Below the pieces are notes generated by a model. That model searched no databases. It saw only the letters and a program-made list of their open reading frames with translations, and was not told the origin of the DNA. Positions 1-5,686 of a stretch of DNA of 8,545 nucleotides are shown here, one piece after another (the stretch's first letter is position 1; every line of letters starts with the position of its first letter). The position numbers and the translations under genes are program-made. The stretch is from JAHFKM01 sp035655455 (GTDB taxonomy: Archaea > Nanobdellota > Nanobdellia > SCGC-AAA011-G17 > GW2011-AR18), in NCBI GenBank assembly GCA_035655455.1, contig DASRUL010000022.1, positions 1 to 8,545 of the forward strand. Reading direction: 5' to 3'.

Positions 1-178
1 CAACTTCTAAGATTGGTGGTCACCTCTTTGATAAATCTCTAAAAATCATAAATCTATGAAATTTATTGGAAAAAAACCTTCAGAGAGTTTTTCAGAGCAG
101 AACTACGGTTTTTAACAAAACACTAGGTTGAACTCAAAAAAGGAAGAAGACCTACTTTCTCCTGAGCCATGGCATTCC
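1..178. other. Left-edge non-coding stretch, possibly with the tail of an upstream gene
   Basis: No convincing gene is visible. On the + strand, the frame beginning at base 3 is open for 18 codons (ending KIINL) and stops with TGA at 57-59, so it could be the C-terminus of a gene that starts outside the window; it is too short to recognise. Further on, AAAAACC (72-78) can pair with GGTTTTT (107-113) across a 28-base loop, and the second arm is a T-run, which would fit a weak terminator for such a gene. I see no tRNA or repeat array here. Confidence 0.3.
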
Positions 179-194
179 AAAGCTTTAAATATAT
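179..194 (+). promoter_or_regulatory. BRE/TATA promoter of the DEAD-box helicase gene
   Basis: The stretch AAAGCTTTAAATATAT looks like an archaeal TFB-recognition element running into a TATA box. A nearly identical AAAGCTTTATATA stands before the surface-protein gene at 5941-5953. With the usual spacing of about 25 bases, transcription would begin near 213-216. That leaves a leader of roughly 75-80 bases before the ATG at 293, unlike the leaderless arrangement inferred for several neighbours. No better box is visible closer to the ATG. Confidence 0.55.
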
Positions 195-213
195 GGGGCC
201 TTTCCCATTTTTA

Positions 214-271
214 GTTAAAAGAATAGTAAAGGTTCTTCCAAGGGCCACCGTGCTCATTCTTTTGATTTAAC
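214..271 (+). promoter_or_regulatory. Inverted repeat in the helicase 5' leader
   Basis: GTTAAAAGAAT at 214-224 faces ATTCTTTT at 256-263, giving an 8-base-pair stem. Three more pairs (GTT with AAC at 269-271) follow after a five-base bulge. The loop is about 31 bases. The structure lies between the predicted transcription start and the helicase ATG, so it would be the main fold of the leader RNA. The stem is A/U-rich and so would be sensitive to temperature. Any regulatory role is inference; it could be a chance pairing in AT-rich DNA. Confidence 0.3.
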
Positions 272-292
272 ATTAAAAAAGTAAAAACAACA

Positions 293-1480
293 ATGAAATT
301 CGAACAAATACACTTACAGGCAGAACTTGTCCAAGAGTTACAAAAACAACACATCGAACACCTCACCCATGTCCAAGAACAAGCCCTTCCCATTCTTTTC
401 ACAGGAAGAGACCTCCTCGCCCAGTCAGAAACAGGCTCAGGAAAAACCCTCTGCTTCGCCCTGCCCATCATCGAGAAAACACAGCTAGGACACGGCATCC
501 AAAGCCTCATCCTCGCGCCAACCAGAGAACTCGCAAAACAAACCACCCAAGAGTTCCAAAAATACTCCAAACACAAAAACCTGAGGACAATCTCTGTTTA
601 CGGAGGAACAAGCCTCAACAACCAAGTTCAACTCCTTAAGAAAGCAGACATCGTTGTAGGAACGCCGGGGAGAATACTTGATCTTCTGCGTCGACGACAC
701 TTGAACTTCACACCCTTAAAGTTCCTCGTCCTCGACGAAGCAGACAGAATGCTCGACATGGGCTTCATCAGGGACATCGAGGCGATCATCAAAGCAGTTC
801 CCTTAACAAGACAAACCATGCTCTTCAGCGCAACCATTCCAGAACAAGTCAAACACCTAAGCAGAAAATTCCTCACCAACCCTTGCCACATCGCTGTCAC
901 ACCCCAAAGAGAAAAAGAACCACTCACCCAATATTATTACACTCTTAGAAGAGACCAAAAAGTCTCCTATCTTGTTCATTCTCTCAACAAAGAACAACGA
1001 GACCTCGCCCTCATCTTCTGCAAAACCAAACACCTGACCAAGAGCCTCGCGCACCAACTTACGCAACAAGGGATACGAGCAGTAGCACTCAACGGAAACA
1101 TGAGCCAGAACCAGCGAGAAAAAACAATCCTTGACTTCAAACAAGGAAAAATCAAAGTCCTCGTAGCAACAGATGTCGCAGCCAGAGGATTGCACATAGA
1201 AAACATAACTCATGTGTACAACTTCGAACTTCCCATGGACCTGGACTCCTACATCCATAGAGTAGGAAGAACAGCCCGAGCAGGCAAGGAAGGAAAATCT
1301 ATCTCTATCGTCTCAGAACATGAATATGCTCTTCTTCAAAAAATCGTCAGCTTCTACAAGCAAAAAATCACAAAACTTGAAAAAGAAGAATTTCCTCAAT
1401 TGAACATTCACCTCCAAAAGCCCTTCTCGCACACTTTCCCAAGAAGGTCTTTTCAACGAAGAGCCTTTCAGGCCAAATAA
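293..1480 (+). CDS. DEAD-box ATP-dependent RNA helicase
   Basis: An ATP-driven enzyme that unwinds short RNA duplexes, acting in the cytoplasm in RNA folding, decay or ribosome assembly. All motifs are present in order: Q motif with F3 and Q28 (the same spacing as bacterial RhlE), motif I AQSETGSGKT (43-52), PTREL (76-80), GG (104-105), TPGR (124-127), DEAD (148-151), SAT (179-181), a motif V of the form ATDVAARGLHI (292-302), and HRVGRTARAG (322-331). Motif V has His where most members have Asp (ARGxD); as I recall, RhlB also has His. At 395 residues it is close to a bare two-RecA core, with only a short basic tail (RRSFQRR region, 384-390) and no extra RNA-binding domain. No Shine-Dalgarno is obvious before the ATG. 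Phe and Asp are mostly TTC and GAC, as expected of a well-expressed gene. The family call is safe; which cellular RNA it serves is not known. Confidence 0.96.
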   Translation: MKFEQIHLQAELVQELQKQHIEHLTHVQEQALPILFTGRDLLAQSETGSGKTLCFALPIIEKTQLGHGIQSLILAPTRELAKQTTQEFQKYSKHKNLRTISVYGGTSLNNQVQLLKKADIVVGTPGRILDLLRRRHLNFTPLKFLVLDEADRMLDMGFIRDIEAIIKAVPLTRQTMLFSATIPEQVKHLSRKFLTNPCHIAVTPQREKEPLTQYYYTLRRDQKVSYLVHSLNKEQRDLALIFCKTKHLTKSLAHQLTQQGIRAVALNGNMSQNQREKTILDFKQGKIKVLVATDVAARGLHIENITHVYNFELPMDLDSYIHRVGRTARAGKEGKSISIVSEHEYALLQKIVSFYKQKITKLEKEEFPQLNIHLQKPFSHTFPRRSFQRRAFQAK

Positions 1481-1492
1481 TACAACACCCAA

Positions 1493-1503
1493 CTCTTTTT
1501 CTT
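1493..1503 (+). terminator. T-rich terminator after the helicase
   Basis: A pyrimidine run (CTCTTTTTCTT) begins 13 bases after the helicase stop codon, in the form expected of archaeal T-tract termination. It has no stem in front of it. It separates the helicase from the promoter of the next gene. Confidence 0.4.
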
Positions 1504-1521
1504 AAAACACCAAGGGAATAA

Positions 1522-1531
1522 CATATTTAAA
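1522..1531 (+). promoter_or_regulatory. TATA box of the DUF192 lipoprotein gene
   Basis: CATATTTAAA is centred about 26 bases before the ATG at 1553, so transcription should start at or next to the start codon. There is no Shine-Dalgarno between box and ATG, which agrees with a leaderless mRNA. Confidence 0.5.
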
Positions 1532-1552
1532 CTCCTCTCTCCGATAACCTTC

Positions 1553-1960
1553 ATGAAAAAAATATTTTTCCTCGCTTTCTTTCTCGTCGCATGCCAGCAT
1601 TTATCTTCTGTTGAAATAGGCGACACTCGCGTCATCGTAGAAGTTGCGGACACTGAAGAGGAGAGGGCACAAGGGCTCATGCGCAGAACATCTCTTGAAG
1701 AAGACCATGGTATGCTCTTTCTCTATCCTGAAGAAAGAAACGTCGCCTTCTGGATGAAGAACACAAAAATACCTCTTGACTTGATCTTCATCGATTCAAA
1801 TTTTAGCATTGTTGACATTCACACCGCACAGCCCTGCACTTCAGAAGCATGCGTTCCTTACAGCCCTGAAAAGAAGGCGCAGCACGTCCTTGAGGTTAAC
1901 GCCGGGTTCGCGGAGAGGAACGCCCTTAAGACCGGCGATCGTGTGAGATTATTTTTATGA
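1553..1960 (+). CDS. DUF192 family lipoprotein
   Basis: A 135-residue exported protein of the DUF192 family (COG1430); its biochemical role is not established. The N-terminus is a short lipoprotein signal: two lysines, a hydrophobic run, then LVAC with Cys14 as the likely lipidated residue, so the mature protein should sit on the outer face of the membrane. The rest is the family core: ERAQGLMRR (37-45), GMLFLYPEE (53-61), FWMKNTKIPLDLIFID (66-81), then a Cys pair (C95 and C100) in the PCTSEACVPY segment, as is common in the family. The length is nearly just the domain. It lies 72 bases after the helicase with its own TATA box, so it is probably a separate unit. Its stop is 3 bases from the stop of the convergent ZIP gene. 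The family is certain, the function unknown; lipidation is predicted from the lipobox alone. Confidence 0.93.
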   Translation: MKKIFFLAFFLVACQHLSSVEIGDTRVIVEVADTEEERAQGLMRRTSLEEDHGMLFLYPEERNVAFWMKNTKIPLDLIFIDSNFSIVDIHTAQPCTSEACVPYSPEKKAQHVLEVNAGFAERNALKTGDRVRLFL

Positions 1961-1963
1961 ATC

Positions 1964-2749
1964 TTATTCTAGCAAGAGCAGCATAACCATTATCGCGATA
2001 CCAAGCAAGAAGGCTGCCAACTGAAGGACTGATTGCTGAACACGCACCTCCTTTTGCAACTCAGGAATTAAATCAGAAGAGGCGATATACACAAAACTTC
2101 CAGCAGCAAACGGAAGCATCAACGGAATCAACTCCTCAACAGCCTTCCCAATTACCACCACTAACACAGCGCCCACCACAGAAGTCAACCCAAACAAAAA
2201 ATTGTACCATAACGCCCTCGCCTTTGAAAGACCAGTATGCATCAAAATACCAAAATCACCAAGCTCCTGAGGAACCTCATGAAACACCACAGCCAACGTT
2301 GTCGCAAGACCAACAGGAACGCTCACCAAGTAGCTCGCGCCAATCACCACGCCATCAATAAAATTATGCACCCCGTCAGCAATCAAATTCATCCATCTTA
2401 ATGGCTCATGCGCATGAAAGTGCGTATGATGACTATGATCTCTGCAATGCTCAATCGAGCCGTACATTACGTGACAATGACGCCAATGAATAATCTTCTC
2501 CACAATAAAAGAGACAATAATCCCCCCAATCACCAATAGGGAAACCTCCAAGCCAGCACCAAGCTCTTCCACAGCCCCAGGAATCAGATGAATAAACGCA
2601 TCCCCTAACAAACTACCAACAGCAAACGCGACCAGGAACGGCAACGCCTTCTTTAAGTACTCATCTTTAATAAAAAAACTGAACAGGCCCACCATCGTGA
2701 TCAGGCTGACACCAACGACACTCAGAAAAGCATACAACAACGCGGCCAT
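1964..2749 (-). CDS. ZIP family divalent metal transporter
   Basis: A 261-residue membrane transporter, predicted to bring zinc or another divalent metal into the cytoplasm. Eight membrane helices can be drawn (about 4-26, 34-57, 69-87, 120-140, 147-168, 178-201, 207-226, 241-260). The metal site is in helix 4, HNFIDG (H128, N129, D132), and helix 5, HEVPQELGDF (H157, E158, Q161, E162); the latter resembles the LIV-1 signature HExPHExGD with Gln for the second His. The loop between helices 3 and 4 (88-117) holds ten histidines and two cysteines, the usual metal-sensing or metal-collecting loop of this family. It lies downstream of the 432-residue orphan on the same strand, 49 bases away, with its own TATA box about 25 bases before the ATG. 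GGAAGG abuts the ATG, too close for a normal Shine-Dalgarno. Metal preference cannot be read from the sequence. Confidence 0.93.
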   Translation of the reverse strand: MAALLYAFLSVVGVSLITMVGLFSFFIKDEYLKKALPFLVAFAVGSLLGDAFIHLIPGAVEELGAGLEVSLLVIGGIIVSFIVEKIIHWRHCHVMYGSIEHCRDHSHHTHFHAHEPLRWMNLIADGVHNFIDGVVIGASYLVSVPVGLATTLAVVFHEVPQELGDFGILMHTGLSKARALWYNFLFGLTSVVGAVLVVVIGKAVEELIPLMLPFAAGSFVYIASSDLIPELQKEVRVQQSVLQLAAFLLGIAIMVMLLLLE

Positions 2750-2770
2750 TCCTTCCTTCTTAGAAGACCT

Positions 2771-2780
2771 CTATATAAGA
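2771..2780 (-). promoter_or_regulatory. TATA box of the ZIP transporter gene
   Basis: On the minus strand TCTTATATAG is centred about 26 bases before the ZIP ATG at 2749, placing the transcription start at the start codon. It lies in the 49-base gap after the upstream gene, so the transporter can be expressed independently even though both genes share a strand. Confidence 0.5.
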
Positions 2781-2798
2781 ATTGCTCCTTGAGAAAAC

Positions 2799-4097
2799 TC
2801 ACTTTATTTTTACCCTGTCAAAATACCCTTTCAACAGCTCAGCCGCCGCATCCCTCACTTCAAGATTCTCTTTTAATTCTGCATCACGCAATGTTTGAAC
2901 CGCATGACCCTCTTTATACCTCACCCTGTCAGGATTCTTGTCACCGTCGCTGTCAATAATCTCTAACAAGCCACCCTCGCGACCGCGAGGATCATAATAC
3001 CTTGACGCTCCACTTCTTTTATTATACCTGAATACCGGCCTCAAAGGCACTTCAGGATCCTTCATCTCAGCAGCGAAATCAGTCTCAGCAGCTACCACTT
3101 CAATCCTTGAACCACGTTCAGCAATATACTTGCTCATAGCAACCCCCAAGGCATATACCGCCGCAAGCCCAGCGCCAAGGGCTATGTATTTTATCCTCGT
3201 TAAGCCCCTTCTTTTGTCCTCTTCCTTTCGAGCTTGCTCCTTTTCCAACATTTCTCTCACTCCTTCGCTCGCGTTCTCAATCCTCCTCGCATATACCTCA
3301 ACCCCTCTTAAAAGCCCTTCCAACTTTTTTGCTAATTCCAGCGTGCCATTTTGTGGTGGAACGATGTCGCCTCTTGTTTCATTAGCGGGACTATAATCTT
3401 CTTGATTTCCTTTCTTACTCGGATGGTGACTTATCACCACCGCACTCGTTGGTCTTGGTACAGCAACAAGGCTTGAGATTTCTCTCCTTTCTTTTGAAGG
3501 ATCCTCCCCTCTTCTTGAAACTCCTAATTTAGGCGGGTAATTTTCTTCTTTTTTATGTGCCGGATCTTGACCCGCCAATTTCTCCATGGGAGGAACTCCA
3601 GAATTTGCCCCTTTCTTTGTTAAAAGAGTTGGATTACCACCACTTATGACCGCTGTAGGCTGAAACGGAGCATTAGCATTCCCTTGAACAATCTGCGGAC
3701 TATATACTTGATTTCTCCGCCCAACATTCGCTTCTTCATCAGTCACTCTCCCGATAGTAGTGCTCTCTTCAGGCCCTTCCGGTTCTTCAATCGTCTCTTC
3801 AGCGCCAGTAAATTCCACCCCTCTTCCATCAGTAGTTTCCATATACCTCTCTATAAAATTGAGCGCATCAGTTGGGTATCGCTCAGGATTTTCAGAAATT
3901 TTATTTTTACAATAAATGAGGCCAGGCATTCTTGCCTCAGTAGGATGTCTTTCTAGCATCTTTGTCACTATCTCTCCTGCAGCTGCACTTTCAGTTAAAC
4001 TTACATTTGCGCTATATTCTCTTATAAAATCTTCTAACTCTCCCCCACATCCCCCTTCTGACTTTTTTCCAGGACTTGATCTTCGTCTTTCATCCAT
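2799..4097 (-). CDS. Unknown single-pass membrane protein with coiled coil and calcium-loop-like tail
   Basis: I do not recognise this 432-residue protein. It appears to have five parts. Residues 19-87 are helical, with two similar stretches (ERHPTEA at 49-55, ERYPTDA at 72-78) that suggest paired helical repeats. Residues 95-250 are low-complexity, rich in P, G, E, N and S, probably disordered. Residues 252-298 are charged and coiled-coil-like. A single hydrophobic helix spans about 304-321. The C-terminal 110 residues include a short acidic loop, DSDGDKNPD (382-390), with D/N at alternate positions as in EF-hand or thrombospondin-type calcium loops. Basic residues just before the helix (KRRGLTRIK) predict the N-terminus inside and the calcium-loop part outside. 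There is no signal peptide. Start: ATG at 4097, with GGTGA nine bases upstream and a TATA box further on. Codon use leans to TTT and GAT, unlike the helicase. An adhesin, envelope-linking or scaffold role is possible but unproven. Confidence 0.85.
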   Translation of the reverse strand: MDERRRSSPGKKSEGGCGGELEDFIREYSANVSLTESAAAGEIVTKMLERHPTEARMPGLIYCKNKISENPERYPTDALNFIERYMETTDGRGVEFTGAEETIEEPEGPEESTTIGRVTDEEANVGRRNQVYSPQIVQGNANAPFQPTAVISGGNPTLLTKKGANSGVPPMEKLAGQDPAHKKEENYPPKLGVSRRGEDPSKERREISSLVAVPRPTSAVVISHHPSKKGNQEDYSPANETRGDIVPPQNGTLELAKKLEGLLRGVEVYARRIENASEGVREMLEKEQARKEEDKRRGLTRIKYIALGAGLAAVYALGVAMSKYIAERGSRIEVVAAETDFAAEMKDPEVPLRPVFRYNKRSGASRYYDPRGREGGLLEIIDSDGDKNPDRVRYKEGHAVQTLRDAELKENLEVRDAAAELLKGYFDRVKIK

Positions 4098-4106
4098 CTT
4101 TCTTTT

Positions 4107-4111
4107 TCACC
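4107..4111 (-). promoter_or_regulatory. Shine-Dalgarno GGTGA of the 432-residue protein
   Basis: GGTGA on the minus strand matches the complement of the archaeal 16S rRNA 3' end and lies nine bases before the ATG at 4097. It supports that start. Confidence 0.45.
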
Positions 4112-4134
4112 ATCCAAATCCCAGTTACAACAAA

Positions 4135-4142
4135 ATTTATAA
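4135..4142 (-). promoter_or_regulatory. TATA box of the 432-residue protein gene
   Basis: On the minus strand TTATAAAT lies about 41 bases before the ATG at 4097, predicting a start site near 4112 and a short leader of about 15 bases. That leader just contains the GGTGA ribosome site. Confidence 0.5.
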
Positions 4143-4174
4143 CCATTTCGAGCCCAGAATATTCATATCCTTAC

Positions 4175-4194
4175 AAAAATAAAACAAAAAAAGG
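4175..4194 (-). terminator. T-rich terminator after the zinc-ribbon gene
   Basis: Read on the minus strand, this is CCTTTTTTTGTTTTATTTTT, starting about 25 bases after the stop of the 51-residue gene. Runs of T like this are the archaeal termination signal. It also marks off this gene from the TATA box of the next gene on the same strand. Confidence 0.55.
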
Positions 4195-4218
4195 CAATCT
4201 TTCTTTTCCTTGAACTTA

Positions 4219-4374
4219 TTACCGGCGATTCTTTCTAGGTTGGTTCTTAAAACAACTCTGACAGAACACCTTACGATTCGGATCAGGCTCAAACGGAACC
4301 TCAGTCTCAACGCCACACTCGGCGCAGACCGCTGGCCACTTCTTGCTCTCACCCATCTCAGGTTGACCTTTCAT
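4219..4374 (-). CDS. Small CxxC-x17-CxxC zinc-ribbon protein
   Basis: A 51-residue gene that is too short for many gene callers. The protein holds CAEC (17-20), then exactly 17 residues (including EVPFEPDPNRKVF), then CQSC (38-41), ending in a basic tail (KNQPRKNRR). This is the CxxC-x17-CxxC domain (TIGR04272 type) known from short archaeal and candidate-phylum proteins; four cysteines should bind one zinc. The basic tail suggests nucleic-acid or ribosome contact, but the function is not established. AGGAGG at 4387-4392 supports translation; it is 12 bases before the ATG at 4374 and 9 bases before an in-frame GTG at 4377, so the start could be either. An in-frame TAA lies 13 codons before the ATG. 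It is divergent from YchF, with its own TATA box and a T-tract after the stop. Reading frame and motif are certain; the role is open. Confidence 0.88.
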   Translation of the reverse strand: MKGQPEMGESKKWPAVCAECGVETEVPFEPDPNRKVFCQSCFKNQPRKNRR

Positions 4375-4386
4375 CACTTTCAGCTT

Positions 4387-4392
4387 CCTCCT
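4387..4392 (-). promoter_or_regulatory. Shine-Dalgarno AGGAGG of the zinc-ribbon gene
   Basis: A perfect AGGAGG on the minus strand. It stands 9 bases from an in-frame GTG (4377) and 12 from the ATG (4374). The shorter spacing slightly favours GTG, which would add one residue. Confidence 0.65.
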
Positions 4393-4427
4393 ATTTCTTC
4401 TTTACGGAACTCTTTGCAAAAGAGCTC

Positions 4428-4437
4428 GGTATAAACT
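4428..4437 (-). promoter_or_regulatory. TATA box of the zinc-ribbon gene
   Basis: AGTTTATACC on the minus strand is centred near 4432, predicting a transcription start near 4407 and a leader of about 33 bases that includes AGGAGG. It is about 30 bases from the TATA box of the divergent YchF gene. Confidence 0.4.
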
Positions 4438-4452
4438 TCTTCCAAAACAACA

Positions 4453-4476
4453 CTATGCTTATATAAAGCTATGCTT
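4453..4476 (+). promoter_or_regulatory. TATA box of YchF flanked by an 8-base direct repeat
   Basis: The near-palindromic box GCTTATATAAAGC (4457-4469) is centred 25 bases before the YchF ATG at 4488, so the mRNA is probably leaderless. Overlapping it, CTATGCTT occurs twice, at 4453-4460 and 4469-4476, with centres 16 bases apart, on both sides of ATATAAAG. This could be an operator for a repressor that covers the box; that part is inference. Confidence 0.55.
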
Positions 4477-4487
4477 TCACATTCTTC

Positions 4488-5672
4488 ATGCTTATCGGTC
4501 TTTGTGGGAAACCCTCAGCAGGAAAATCCACCTTCTTCAAGGCAGCAACCCTCGCAGAAGCAGAAATAGCCAACTACCCCTTTACAACCATCAAACCAAA
4601 TAGGGCAGTAGGATACGTTAAACTCCCTTGCGCAGACAAAGCATTCGCCACCCAATGCACTCCGAGAACAGGGTTTTGCATTAATCATCAACGCTTTGTT
4701 CCAGTAGAGCTCCTCGACGTCGCAGGCTTAATCGAGGGAAGCTATACCGGAGCAGGACTAGGCAATCAATTTCTTGACGACCTCAGGCAAGCAGACGTTC
4801 TTATCCACGTTCTTGACGTTTCAGGATCAGTCAACGAAAAAGGAGAACCAGTGCCACCCCTCACTTACGATCCTTTAAAAGACGTTGAGTTTTTAGAGCA
4901 TGAGATCAACATGTGGTTCTACAGCATCCTCAAAAAAGGGTGGGACAAATTCATAAGAACAACAAAACAAGAGGGCGAAACATTCTTCAAAGCCATCGCG
5001 AAACAACTCTCAGGGGTCAACGTCACAGAAGACATAGCAAAAGAAGTTCTCAAAGAATTCAAAGAAACCATTCACACCTGGACAGAAGACGATATTAAAC
5101 TCTTCGCCAGAAAAATCAGAGAAAAAACAAAACCCATCCTGATAGCAGCAAGCAAGATCGACGTTCCAGGCGCTGAAAAAAACCTACAACGACTCAAAGG
5201 CACCTACCCTTCCTATGTAATTGTGCCCTGCTCAGCGCTCGCAGAACTAGAATTAAGACAAAAAACGAAAGAAGGGGCACTCAATTACGTTCCAGGAGAA
5301 AGCACTTTCACCCTAAAAACAACCCTGGACGAAAAAGAACTAACTATCCTGGACTACATCAGAAAACAAGTCCTAGAACACTACCATACCACAGGCGTGC
5401 AGGATGTTTTGAACGCGGCAGTTTTTGACTTTTTGAAGTATATCGCCATCTTCCCGGGAGGCTTAAACAATCTCAAAGACTCAGAAGGAAGGATCCTGCC
5501 AGATTGTTATCTCATGAAAGAGGGAACAACTGCGTTAGATTTCGCCTACAAAATCCATACTGATTTAGGGCGAGGATTTGTCAGAGCAATCGACGTAAAA
5601 AAAAGACTTACCGTTGGAAAAGAACATCTCTTAAAGCATGGGGATGTTCTAGAAATCATCTCAACAGCGTAA
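4488..5672 (+). CDS. ychF: YchF/Obg-type translation-associated GTPase with TGS domain
   Basis: A cytoplasmic P-loop NTPase of the archaeal YchF (Obg) family, 394 residues, the usual length for the archaeal branch. Family members associate with ribosomes and hydrolyse ATP and/or GTP. Visible motifs: G1 GKPSAGKS (7-14), TT in switch I (33-34), G3 DVAG (77-80), G4 SKID (222-225), G5 CSA (248-250), an inserted helical region at about 130-215, and a C-terminal TGS domain (about 316-392, with TTALDFAYKIHTDLG and HGDVLEI). G4 has Ser in place of the Asn of NKxD, which bears on base specificity. CTPRTGFC (57-64) is also typical of the archaeal group. The ATG sits where the TATA box predicts transcription to start, with no Shine-Dalgarno. 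A 59-residue ORF follows after 14 bases and is probably co-transcribed. The family call is firm; nucleotide preference is not. Confidence 0.95.
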   Translation: MLIGLCGKPSAGKSTFFKAATLAEAEIANYPFTTIKPNRAVGYVKLPCADKAFATQCTPRTGFCINHQRFVPVELLDVAGLIEGSYTGAGLGNQFLDDLRQADVLIHVLDVSGSVNEKGEPVPPLTYDPLKDVEFLEHEINMWFYSILKKGWDKFIRTTKQEGETFFKAIAKQLSGVNVTEDIAKEVLKEFKETIHTWTEDDIKLFARKIREKTKPILIAASKIDVPGAEKNLQRLKGTYPSYVIVPCSALAELELRQKTKEGALNYVPGESTFTLKTTLDEKELTILDYIRKQVLEHYHTTGVQDVLNAAVFDFLKYIAIFPGGLNNLKDSEGRILPDCYLMKEGTTALDFAYKIHTDLGRGFVRAIDVKKRLTVGKEHLLKHGDVLEIISTA

Positions 5673-5676
5673 ACTC

Positions 5677-5682
5677 AGGAGG
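5677..5682 (+). promoter_or_regulatory. Shine-Dalgarno AGGAGG of the 59-residue ORF
   Basis: A perfect AGGAGG begins 4 bases after the YchF stop codon and lies 4 bases before the ATG at 5687. The spacing is short but workable. It is the main evidence that the small ORF is translated as the second gene of the transcript. Confidence 0.6.
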
Positions 5683-5686
5683 AACA

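Noticed and set aside
1..292. tRNA or small structured RNA at the left edge
   Set aside because: No cloverleaf, CCA or T-loop (GGTTCRA) arrangement fits; only a weak hairpin and promoter elements are visible.
211..1258. Open frames on the minus strand across the helicase gene (for example 211-576 and 857-1258)
   Set aside because: They lie opposite a gene with every DEAD-box motif, and their translations are Cys/Phe/Ser-rich with no domain. They are a by-product of C-ending codons on the + strand.
1964..4097. ZIP gene plus orphan gene as a firm two-gene operon
   Set aside because: Same strand and 49 bases apart, but the ZIP gene has its own well-placed TATA box, so co-transcription is not needed. 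They remain possible neighbours in function.
3130..4182. Open frames on the + strand opposite the 432-residue protein (3130-3396, 3684-3956, 3916-4182)
   Set aside because: Composition is typical of antisense reading and none has a plausible ribosome site. The minus frame has TATA, Shine-Dalgarno and a sensible domain order.
4137..4434. Open frames at 4137-4352 (-) and 4210-4434 (+)
   Set aside because: Both overlap the 51-residue zinc-ribbon gene in other frames. Only the zinc-ribbon frame has a motif and AGGAGG at the right distance.
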